DNA from: Blastomussa wellsi
Taxonomy: Eukaryota > Cnidaria > Anthozoa > Scleractinia > Plerogyridae
DNA length: 64,000 nt
Direction: 5' to 3'
Assembly (NCBI GenBank): GCA_947652115.1
Contig: OX393564.1
Coordinates: forward strand, 1,909,057-1,973,056
The notes below the pieces were generated by a model that ran no database searches, was not told the origin of the DNA, and was given only the letters and a program-made list of their open reading frames with translations. The translations under genes and the position numbers were made by a program. This document shows, piece after piece, positions 12,624 through 21,860 of the stretch. Positions within the stretch are counted from its first letter, which is position 1. Each line of letters begins with the position of its first letter.

Positions 12624-12953
12624 TTTGTTTCTTCTTGTTTACAAACCTGTTCTCAGTCTCACTCCTATAAAAGAAATGAGAGCCTGGAAACGAAGGCCAG
12701 TAGCGTGGATGGGTGGGGAGAGGTGGTCTAGATGAAAAAATATTTTGAGAGCTCAATTTTTCGTTTCGGGGTTCATTTTCAGAAATGACAAGCTGTATCA
12801 GACCAAGGCTAACATTCGCAGTACCAATGCAAAATAATGATGAACAGTCCAAGTCTAAAATTCTTCAATCATGAAATATCCGGGAGTACCCCACTCCCCG
12901 CCTTTCGGGCCGTTCAGGCCCCCCCGGGACTAAAACTATCGGCGAAATGCACA
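12624..12953. promoter_or_regulatory. Probable bidirectional promoter interval
   Basis: This 330 bp separates the start codons of two divergent genes and must hold both 5' UTRs. No TATA box is evident; a GC-richer block lies at 12880-12935. The role is inferred from gene orientation only. Confidence 0.4.
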
Positions 12954-13246
12954 ATGATTTGGGAAGGCAAAGTAGCGATTTCGTTTTTCATAGCTTATGC
13001 TCTCTTAGCTTTAACAATATTTCAGGGTAAAGGTCTTACGAAAGCATGGGGCATCGCAACAGGAAGCATAATTCTTGGTTTGAGTTTATTTGTGGCGTTT
13101 TTCGTCCCATATTCTTCGGTTGCCAAGAGAGCGGCCATGCTTGGTAAGGTCGACGCTAATAATTGTGCATGCACAGTGCATATTGTTCAGCTCTGGTGAC
13201 TCTGTTGTCTCTGTATTCATCACTGCCTGCTTTAGGTAACGCATAA
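12954..13246 (+). CDS. Small two-helix membrane protein (66 residues)
   Basis: Exon 1 is 12954-13143, starting at an ATG preceded by ACA. Exon 2 is the tiny 13236-13246 (TAA), reached through a good acceptor (CTGCCTGCTTTAG). The junction is phase 1 and yields a protein ending AAMLGNA. Two hydrophobic helices are evident: about residues 7-23 (VAISFFIAYALLALTIF) and 33-52 (GIATGSIILGLSLFVAFFV), with basic loops (GKGLTK, AKRA). The N-terminus is short with no cleavable signal, so it looks like a hairpin integral membrane protein. I do not recognise the family. An upstream in-frame ATG at 12840 would add 38 unconvincing residues. A candidate AATAAA is at about 13694. Confidence 0.6.
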
Positions 13247-13475
13247 TTGATTGCCAATATGATCGATTGGGTCATCGCTCGTCCACTTTATTAGGCCCAG
13301 TCTTTTTCAAGCTAATCACTTGGTAAAATGTTTCCTATTTCACTTTAAGCAAGCATTGAGCTTGACATGTGCAGGGTTACTCCAATGACTTCATGATTTA
13401 TTTGAGCTGACAAACATTACTGACAACATTTTGATCTGTGTAGTTTTATTGATTAGCTGGAAACGTGGGTCTGGG

Positions 13476-13644
13476 GGTGACCCTATTTGGCAGAATGACA
13501 GAATGGCTGCAGTAGTTCCTCTTTTGCTTGCGGTTAGCTTTCACGCCGGTTCACTTTCAAGGGCTAGATTGCTTGCCATTAGCTTTTACTTGCTGGTAAG
13601 GACAATACTACTGCAGTTCCGTCATTCTGCCAAATAGGGTCACC
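13476..13644. repeat. MITE with 28-bp terminal inverted repeats
   Basis: The left end GGTGACCCTATTTGGCAGAA and right end CTGCCAAATAGGGTCACC are near-perfect complements, with CTGCAGTAG/CTACTGCAG just inside. Confidence 0.85.
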
Positions 13645-13680
13645 TGATCTGGGTGGCCAGTCCTGCAAAAAGGGTTGTGG

Positions 13681-14125
13681 TCATTTACAAGCTAATAAAT
13701 GATTATTGGGTTCTGTCCTCATGTACCAGTTCACAAGAGCCGATACAAAAGAACCACCAATACACAACAGCAAACCAGTGACTCCTAAAGAAAGAAAAAA
13801 CAATGGTTATTCCCTCGTGCACCGGTACACGGGGACAGAACCGATTATTGCAACACTGATTAATCCTGACCACTGTAAAAATTTCAGTGGCTCAGGTGCA
13901 ACTCAAACCCACAACCTAAGGGCTACATGCGGCTATAAAACAGGCTGTTTTCCCAGGGAACTACTTGACCCATGTGTCACTGGAGGTTTGAAACCTTGAG
14001 CCTGTTTAGGACAAAAAGAATATCAAAAACCTACCCTGTTAGGACCAAGGAAAATGTTTTTTATACCATAGCGCTACTAGCTAGCCCTGATAATGATCTC
14101 ACCTTGACTAGTGACTGAAAGTCTT
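13681..14125 (-). CDS. C-terminal exons of a membrane protein, cut by the assembly gap
   Basis: The terminal exon 13784-13681 (TGA) follows a CTTTCTTTAG acceptor. The preceding exon ends at 14103 with a GTGAGA donor and runs into the N gap. Spliced in phase 1 they read RLSVTSQG then VTGLLLCIGGSFVSALV (a clear membrane helix), NWYMRTEP and NNHLLACK. A possible first exon of the same gene is at 15799-15657. AATAAA on this strand lies near 13444. The product family is not recognised. It could also be a pair of chance frames, but the phase match and the helix argue otherwise. Confidence 0.5.
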
Positions 14126-14325
14126 NNNNNNNNNNNNNNNNNNNNNNNNNNNNNNNNNNNNNNNNNNNNNNNNNNNNNNNNNNNNNNNNNNNNNNNNNNN
14201 NNNNNNNNNNNNNNNNNNNNNNNNNNNNNNNNNNNNNNNNNNNNNNNNNNNNNNNNNNNNNNNNNNNNNNNNNNNNNNNNNNNNNNNNNNNNNNNNNNNN
14301 NNNNNNNNNNNNNNNNNNNNNNNNN
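14126..14325. other. Assembly gap, 200 N
   Basis: An exact run of 200 N, so a placeholder length. At least one exon of the minus-strand membrane-protein gene extends into it. Confidence 0.99.
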
Positions 14326-15008
14326 CTTATATATTTTTTTGGTGACGATTACCTGACATATCAGAAAAAGGTCCCAACTGTAGGGGTACCATTCGTCAAA
14401 GGATTTGAGTTCAATCCAGTAGTAGCAAATGACTCCTAACTTACATTCATTTGTTTACGTTGAAGTTCAAATGAAGCAGTGCATTGTGGCTTATGTCATT
14501 AACCATAACTGTTTATTGTTTTTTATCATGCATATAGCTACTTCACACAACCAGTGACCTAGGGTTCAGATTGAATTTTACAAATTTGACTCAAAAAGTT
14601 TTCATCAACAAGGTCAGGAAAAATATTGGAATCCAATCAGAAAAATTCTACATTTTTGTGCAAGTATGATGAAATTTAATTACCATTATTGTTATCATTA
14701 TCATCATATTTATCGAACTAGGTTTTCTTTCTTTCTGCATAGAATTAAAATATGTTATTACACTTGGGGGAATAAGAGTCGTGTTTTGGCAAATGTTTGT
14801 TGAAGCACTTGATGAGTTTCCAACTTATTTTATCCCGCCATTGAAAACTTGTGCAAAAGCTCGTGAATACACCTAAAAGTAGTCATGTGAGCAAATCCAT
14901 CCTGTTGCTTAGCAACTTCAGGTCTGGCCTAGCTCCTGTCTCAGAGGTGGAATTTCGTCATCAACTGACAGTTGTTCCCCAGACTGATTATATAGCAAGA
15001 TAGTCTTT

Positions 15009-15104
15009 AGGCTCGATTACCAGCCGCTGTTCGGGAATGGGGCCCGCGCTCCTCCCCGGGGAGGAACGAAGACCGGAGTCAAGAGAGCAGCGGAAATCGA
15101 GCCT
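15009..15104. repeat. Palindromic MITE with AGGCTCGATT ends
   Basis: The left end AGGCTCGATTACCAGCCGCTG pairs with the right end CAGCGGAAATCGAGCCT. The loop is a GC-rich CTCCCCGGGGAG palindrome. Confidence 0.75.
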
Positions 15105-15197
15105 ACATACATTCTCGTCCCCATAGCCCTTTTCGTTTCTCTTAGCTGGCAGGCCCTTGAGTCCAAGCATTCCGATAAGTCCTTTCTTGGTTAGGAT

Positions 15198-15525
15198 CAT
15201 TCTTGTCCCCATAGTACTTTTTTTTTCTCTTAACCGGCAGGGCCTTGGCACGAAAAACGTAGGGCTCTGGAGACATACGATTTCCAGTCATAGATTCCAG
15301 GACTTCCGGACTTCATGTATATAGTATTGATGTTTCTACATGTTGTATGTTGTAACAAGGTGGCCGGTGAACATTTTGACTTCCGTTTGACGATTTCTTT
15401 GTTTTCAACAGCCAATAAAAAAAAATCAAATTTTTTTGAAAATCGTATGTCCCCAGAGCCCTTCGTTTTTCGTGCCAAGGCCCTGCCGGCTAAGAGAAAC
15501 GAAAAGTGCTATGGGGACGAGAATG
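15198..15525. repeat. Large foldback element with CATTCTCGTCCCC ends
   Basis: The left arm (15198-15290) reads CATTCTTGTCCCCATAG, then CCGGCAGGGCCTTGGCACGA. The right arm (15440-15525) is its complement and ends GGGGACGAGAATG. A further half-arm lies at 15110-15160, and a minimal 82-bp version at 39414-39495. Confidence 0.8.
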
Positions 15526-15656
15526 GGTCAGGATTTTGCCAAATGGCTGTTTCTATGGAAATGGTCATAAGTCGTGAATGTCTTTTATTTGAAGCTGGCA
15601 AAATCAAAACTGTCAAAACTTGCAAGTCAACTTGTAAATACTGTAAACCAATCAAC

Positions 15657-15799
15657 CTGTAAATGCTCTCATTCGACAGATTTGTTTTCAAACTCGTGGT
15701 AGCTTGTTCTAGCTCATCTTGCTTCCATCGTTTCTTTGTTTGTCCCTCAGTCTGGTATGGTTTTTGGGACAAATTATAGCGATTTAGTGGGTCTTCCAT
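15657..15799 (-). CDS. Possible first exon, N-terminus of the gap-spanning gene
   Basis: An ATG at 15799 opens a polar 47-residue frame (MEDPLNRYNLSQKPYQTEG, then KKRWKQDELEQATTSL). It ends at a weak donor (CAG/GTTGAT) in phase 2. With the terminal exons at 13681-14125, and an exon presumed in the gap, it could form a type-II membrane protein. Composition looks coding, but no homology is recognised. Confidence 0.3.
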
Positions 15800-17492
15800 T
15801 CCTCTTTGCCCTCGCTGTTTATCTTAATGTAAAGGCTATGTTTCTCTAAATCGCTATATTTTTTTTTACCAAATATCTCACCAGTGACAGAAAGACGCGA
15901 AAGACTGATTTTGTTCATCTTAATTTTTGAAACCAACCGTTTTCTCCAAACAAATCCTTATATTTCTGTTGTTATAGTATGGATTGATCACTCATATATC
16001 GCGCTTGGGCTACACGTGCCTAAAGTGTCTAATACGCCATGTGTACGGCCAAATCTAGCGAAAACTACTTCTTTTCACTGCTCCTGTAAACGAAAAGCGA
16101 TTTCCCTCTATCCGTTTTCATGCTAGCGTATTGACAGCCTTTTAGGAGTACCCCAGACCGCAAAGGCTCGCTCATAAAGCAAAACAAACATCTTACTCGT
16201 AAAAACGCCCAAACATTGCATAAGTTCACTCTGTAAGAATAAAACGTTTTTTTAAAATAGGTTAACAATTTGAAAACTGAGCTATAAAAAATATAATAAC
16301 ACCTATAAAGAATAAACACCTTTCAGTTTCCGTTCATTATTTTCGCAGTCAACGTTAAACCACACTCTTCCTTGCTCTTGGTTTTCTTTGTTCTGCGCGA
16401 GAATAACAATGGAACATCATTTGACATTAAAATCGGATTATCTGCTTTAAGTCTAGTCATGGGAAATCAAAGAAATTCTTCATCGTATTTGTGGCGAGCA
16501 AAACATTTCCCGATATCATCAGACTGTCAAAGCTTGCATGGACTCGTGTGCACGGTGGATCCTAACGACGTGTTCCCATGGTTACTGTCAGTCAATCTGT
16601 ATTCCACTCTCGGAAGTAAATTCCTATGAAAGGAAAGAACACACTTTAAACATAACACCATATAACCCTCGCGGATCACTCTCTTACTAGTTAACAGAAA
16701 TCCGCCAAAGGACATGCATAGGAAATCTCGGCTCCCCTTCTCGGCTTCGAATTTTATATTTTGACAACGGGACTGTGTTGGAACAAAACAATCGCGACTT
16801 CAACTACAAACATATTTACAGTGTACTTATAATGTCTTGACGTCAATACTTCGTGATTTCCGGCGCTATTTTTTCACTTCATTCGTTTCAATCTGGCCAT
16901 CTCTCATCCGCCTTCTTTTGTCTCTGTTCGATTTACTTAACAATTTATTTAGCTATACGATTACTAAAATGCATGATTTAAAACAAAAACGTGAGGTATT
17001 AAAATACGATTTGTACTGGTCAGTTGCATAGGTTCAAATTCGGATAAAGGGGAAATTAACCCATGCCCGGTTGGAAACTCCCAGCTTTTTTTCGCTGCAA
17101 TCACGTCGCCAGCAATTGTTCATTCCGAAACTCGTTTTCTATCGTATCAAGTACAGACATTTTTTGTTACGTTTAGGTGAGCTAAGATTGCCCTATAATG
17201 TTTGAGAATAGGTTAAGGATCGAGCGTTAAATCTATCCAGAACTCCTCCTCCTTTTTATGGAATTTTTCCAATAAATACGCTGTTCAACTCTAGCCGAAA
17301 TACTCGATTGCACATCTGCCAAAGAAAAAACATGAATTCCTTTCGAATTGTCTACATAGCAACCGTGTACAAAACTGTGAAAATTATGTCAGAGCTCCAG
17401 AACATGTTAAAAACGTTTCAAGCTCAAGTTATGTAAGACGAATAAGAACATTCAGTCAGTTCGCGGTCTTGGTTCAGCTAAATTAGACGTTC
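15800..17492. other. Intergenic, no supported gene
   Basis: No exon with convincing coding signal was found, apart from a candidate alternative last exon for the first peptide gene (17315-17256, preceded by TTTTTTCTTTGGCAG). Confidence 0.5.
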
Positions 17493-17831
17493 TTATATAT
17501 ACGGCTGATTAACAAAATACTGTATTAGTATTAGTATTAATAGAGGCATATGATACCCACGGTATATCGTTACAATTAGCAATGAAAAGCTTACCGTCCT
17601 AGCCATTGCAACAGCTCGTTTGCCTTTTCGACATCTTTTCGTCCTCCAGCGAGTACCGACGATACAAGGGCTTCGCTTTGGGCGCGCCGTCTTCTGGACA
17701 AATAAACTGGTTCCCTGTTTTACAGAATCTTCCCTCGCATCTACACCGGGAATACACGCATTTTTTATGAGTGATTCAAGGAGAAGCACAGCAATAAAGA
17801 TATACAGCATAAAAATCTTCTTAGCCGTCAT
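17493..17831 (-). CDS. Secreted cationic Cys-x10-Cys peptide precursor, paralog 1
   Basis: The ATG at 17831 opens a signal-anchor-like start (MTAKKIFMLYIFIAVLLLES), a mixed spacer, a KR site (ARPKR) and the core SPCIVGTRWRTKRCRKGKR. The first exon, 79 residues with Cys at 25, 56 and 67, ends at an ACG/GTAAGC donor (17595). The last exon may be 17504-17493 (PYI, stop). That 90-nt intron has no in-frame stop, so retention would give 112 residues with a hydrophobic tail. A better-looking acceptor gives an alternative last exon at 17315-17256. The core is shared with the genes at 20943-21787 and 24763-24987. The likely product is a one-disulfide beta-hairpin antimicrobial-type peptide; function is inferred from charge and layout only. 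Confidence 0.7.
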   Translation of the reverse strand: MTAKKIFMLYIFIAVLLLESLIKNACIPGVDAREDSVKQGTSLFVQKTARPKRSPCIVGTRWRTKRCRKGKRAVAMARTVSFSLLIVTIYRGYHMPLLILILIQYFVNQPYI

Positions 17832-17900
17832 GATAAGGCGCGTAAATGATACAGGTTTCAATGTGAAAATACTGATATTCCGGGTCGCTTATTGGATGTA

Positions 17901-17909
17901 CTATTTATA
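17901..17909 (-). promoter_or_regulatory. TATA box of peptide gene 1
   Basis: TATAAATAG on the minus strand, 70 bp before the ATG at 17831. This is a normal distance for a short 5' UTR. Confidence 0.6.
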
Positions 17910-20900
17910 CTTGAAGCAACGTCGCGTTAGTTGTGACTAAGCAATTAAATAAACAGTGTATAATGTTTCTCACATACGAAAACCTCCAAGAAAAATACGT
18001 ATTTTATATATAGTGAGTGATGCCCACAAAGCTCTGCCCAGCCAAGCCATATTTAGAGGTTTCAGACCGGGTTAAGCTGTGCCACATTTGGCATAAACAA
18101 ATATTCAGGAAATTACAAACGCCTTGCGAAGGTGTAGATATTTTTTACACAAAAAAATTCCTCGGTCGTGGAACACAAAGAGATACGAATTTATAACTGG
18201 ATTAGTATTTTTCTTGTTTTCTTTTTGTATTGTACGATTTACAGCCTAGAGTGTAAATTGGTCAAATGATTAGGTACAAGAAGACAGTAGTCTGACTGAA
18301 AACAAATCCTCAATATTATCAGTTCGCCAAACTCGCTTGGCAGCTTGAAGAATGTAAACTATTAAAAATTTAGAGTGTCTTGTACTTTTTAAGTTGAAAA
18401 AGCTTAAACTACGGCCACGAGGTTTTACGTTACAAAAACCCTTCAAAACCATGCAAGCCCTATCCGAAATTTCCGACCTATGTTTTCGTGTTTTCATGAT
18501 CAAGACTATGATTTTCCTTAATGCTAAAATCCATAAAATTATTCGTACGATTTTATATCATTGATGAACAGATGATTAGGTTTCTGTCTTCTCTGATAAG
18601 CTATTCGATTTAATAAGATTATTAGAGGCTCAAGTTTCACTTGATTGAACGCATGCGTAGTCCATGAATTGCCGTAAGCTTAGCGCACATCAGCACGTCT
18701 CTCAGCTCAGTTCGACTCTCGCCAAGTTGTATATCTACTTTAGTTCTTGACTACTACAAACAGTTTGATGTAGATTCTATCTGATTAACGTATAGGGAAC
18801 ACTAGTACCAGCCTACTGGGCCGACAGCCTCAGGTCCAACTCTAGGCAAATAACTGAAATTCATGCACCAGGAACAATATTCTGACTTAGATATAGTCAC
18901 GTACAAGATATCAAGAGACAGGTCCGCTTTACGGCGTTTGCGCTTAGAGAGTTGTTAGTGTATTCTCTCAGAATTAAATCCATATGGTTTTCTTCTGATT
19001 CTATAATTATTTTTCAATGCTATTTCATTTATGACAAGTCTTGTAAATACGGATCTAAATGGTGAACCAAGGTTCGCCACAAAATCTTCTTTTTGGGCAA
19101 CGCCCGGTTCAAACATAATTGCATTACGTAAACATTAACTTCATCTCCAAACGCTGAGCTCATTATAGTTATGAGGCGACAGTTGTTCAAAGGGTGGATA
19201 ACGCTATTTACCGGATAAATAGCAATCCAGTGGATAAGTGTTGGCAAATTAAACAAATTAAACTACGTTAGCCACTGGATAGTGATTCATCCGGTGAATA
19301 GCGTTATACCCCCTTTGAACAACTGGGGCCCATTGAATTTTCAAACTTCCATTCATTTCTAGGATGTATGCACACGTTTCTCGCATTCAAGAGCGCTGTC
19401 AATCCAGATGATAACATATCGATCTAAAAAGGAATCTGCATTACTCAGTGCATGCATTGAAAATTAGCCATTTGTCATCTGTCGAAATCTCCCTCAGCGG
19501 AAAGCTTGTTCGTTCATATTGTTCAAATACATTTTTTTATTACTACTTTTCATACTCATACTCAATTTTTCTTGGACAAGTCCGTCCAAGGAGGAGAGGT
19601 GCAGTGAGGTTAATTATCCCTATGTTAAGCACCAACCCGTGAAACGAGGCCAGACCACAAAATGGACGTGCCGCGAAAATTTCGATATGTTGTAATACAG
19701 GGTTTTCGGTAACATTTGAAACTACCGGATTCATAAATTAAGCAAGCGGACATCACACTTAAAAAAAAATATTATTTCGTGTGAACCATCGGGCGTTGCT
19801 ACCGGACTTTTCATTTCAAACAACCGGACGTTACGTCCGGCCTCCGGCCTCAAACGAAACCCCTGGTAATATAGGTGGTATTGCGTTTGTACTAAATGCA
19901 AAGCTGACGGAGGTTTTTGAAAGCGTCTTAATTCAAACTTTTCCACAATCCCACACACGTCAGCGTACTGGACAATCAGTAAAATGACGTCACAGGAGCC
20001 GTATGCGAATCGTATCACAATAAAAGGGTCTAAAAGTTGTATTTTGCCGTGTGGTCTATATATGCAAAATTATTCCCTGTTCGCGATCAGTGTAAATTAA
20101 TAACATCCGTCTGAGCCAAGGGTAGTTTTTGTTGACTAGACAAGTCCGGCCATTTGACTTTTTATGGTATTCTTTTCCTGTTTCCTATTCGGCCTTTTTT
20201 GAAACTCTTCAGTTGAAAACCTTCCGTCCGATTTCGCATACGCCAGCGAAAGAATGACGAACCTATTATAAGAATTTGTGATCAAAGTCCATAGAAACAA
20301 TTTCCATTATTCAGTGTGAATTGAGATCGGGGATCACCGGATCAGACATTTTTTATTGTTAATTCTCATTCTCTTTCCTAATTCACATCGCACGGCATAT
20401 ACCTTCTCGTTGGCTTTCCATCAGCCGTCAAAAAGTAAACTAGAATAATAGGAAACCCAACCTGAATATGCCGTCGAATTTTTGGTTTGGAACCGTACTT
20501 GACAAATGACAGGGATGGGAATGGATAACGATAAACGCAATTTAAAACTCAGCGAAACATGTGAAACGCAATTGCTCGCCTTGCCCAGTAGCTGGGGCTA
20601 CCGTTTCCCGTTTGTCCACCATTCCAACAATAAGTACTTCACTCTTAGGTGTAGAGCTGTTTGACATCTTTCACGGTTTTTTTTTTTTTTGTAATTTATT
20701 TTATCCTTTTACCTTACTTTACAACAGTGAATAACGACATATCTAAAATAAGCAAAGTAAAAGTTCATTCTATTCGACAACCCCGATATGAACAATCTTT
20801 CACCAGTCATTAGCATCCAGCTGTTAAATTCTCAGTGTCCTCTAGTAGTGCTTGGTCCTGCAGATTCTAGTATGGTTAAATTTCGCTCACAACGTTAACT

Positions 20901-20942
20901 GTATTTTTCAAGACCTTCTAGACGTTTTAATGTTCTTTTGAA
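17910..20942. other. Intergenic between peptide genes 1 and 2
   Basis: Contains a MITE (19180-19325) and low-copy sequence. TTTATT near 20696 (AATAAA on the minus strand) may end the transcript of gene 2. No further exon was recognised. Confidence 0.5.
19180..19325. repeat. Palindromic MITE with CAGTTGTTCAAAGGG ends
   Basis: The left end CAGTTGTTCAAAGGGTGGAT pairs with the right end CCCCCTTTGAACAACTG. The inner arms carry CCAGTGGATAA and CCACTGGATAG. Copies of this type are, from memory, common in coral and anemone genomes. Confidence 0.85.
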
Positions 20943-21787
20943 TTAATTTTCAGTAGCTTGTTGCTCTGGTATTGGTAATTGCTCAGTAATCTGAAACACA
21001 AACAAACGAATGTGAATAAACAGCTGTAAATTACTAACCCGGAATTAAAATTTGATCGAGGATTTAATTTTTCTTGTGTAAATTAAAAATAGTTTTTGTT
21101 GCTTATGTTTTGGGGAGTCGTTGAAATTATAGGATATAAATTATAAAAAGAGCGTGAAAGGAAAACGAAGTTAAAAACACTGAAATCGAAATTCACTTGG
21201 AATTGGAATTTAATTTCACATATATTGTATGTTTTCCTTAAAATGATTGATAATGTCCTTACACTGAATATGGATGAAAATTGTTTTACAGCTTCAATTT
21301 TTGTGACTAGTAATATCGAATTCAAAGGAAAAGAGAAACATGAAAAATAAAACAATAAGCTAAGCTTACTCAGGGGAAAACACAAAAGAGGAATTAAAAA
21401 CCAAAACAATAATAGAATGCATATGCAGACATCCTGAACATTGGGGAATATTGAAATGGTTGTTGCGAAGTTGGCGTGGCACATTTTCTGAAAAGAAATG
21501 TAGGGAAGCTGGCCTGAAAATAAAATCACTTTTAAGCACGTTTGATTAGGAAGAACATTCTTTACCTCTTGTCCGTTTTGTGTTTGAATGAATCTTCTTC
21601 CCTTTCGACATCTTCGAACGCGATATCGTGTACCAACGATACAAGGGAATCGTTTCCATGGCTGAATCTGCAAAGCCTTGATTTCTTTGGATGATAAAAA
21701 GTTTCTTTCCTCGCTCGAAGTCGAGCTAAAATTAAAAAGGATTAAAACTGCAATAAAGCATAAGAAAATAGGATTTTTTGGCAGCAT
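20943..21787 (-). CDS. Secreted cationic Cys-x10-Cys peptide precursor, paralog 2
   Basis: Exon 1 is 21787-21566: signal peptide (MLPKNPIFLCFIAVLILFNF, then SSTSS), an acidic-to-neutral spacer with EERNF, a KR site (QPWKR) and the core FPCIVGTRYRVRRCRKGRR with Cys49 and Cys60. The donor is GAG/GTAAAG, phase 0. After a 575-bp intron with an excellent acceptor (TTTGTTTGTGTTTCAG), exon 2 (20990-20943) adds ITEQLPIPEQQATEN and a stop. The precursor is 89 residues. The acidic C-terminal tail would balance the basic core and could be removed on maturation. A simple read-through of the donor gives a long hydrophobic frame, which I consider spurious. Same strand and spacing as its paralogs. Confidence 0.8.
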
Positions 21788-21851
21788 AGCGCGGTTTTAA
21801 AGCTAGGTAAGAATTGCTAAACTTCTTTTGAAAGTTCAATTAATCATTATT

Positions 21852-21860
21852 TCTTTTATA
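21852..21860 (-). promoter_or_regulatory. TATA box of peptide gene 2
   Basis: TATAAAAGA on the minus strand, 65 bp before the ATG at 21787. Confidence 0.6.

Noticed and set aside
17832..17861. N-terminal extension of peptide gene 1
   Set aside because: The codon at 17861 is TTG, not ATG; the first real ATG is at 17831, giving a normal signal peptide.
21083..21565. Long hydrophobic continuation of peptide gene 2
   Set aside because: It follows a GTAAAG donor, has low-complexity Phe/Leu content, and a better terminal exon exists at 20943-20990.
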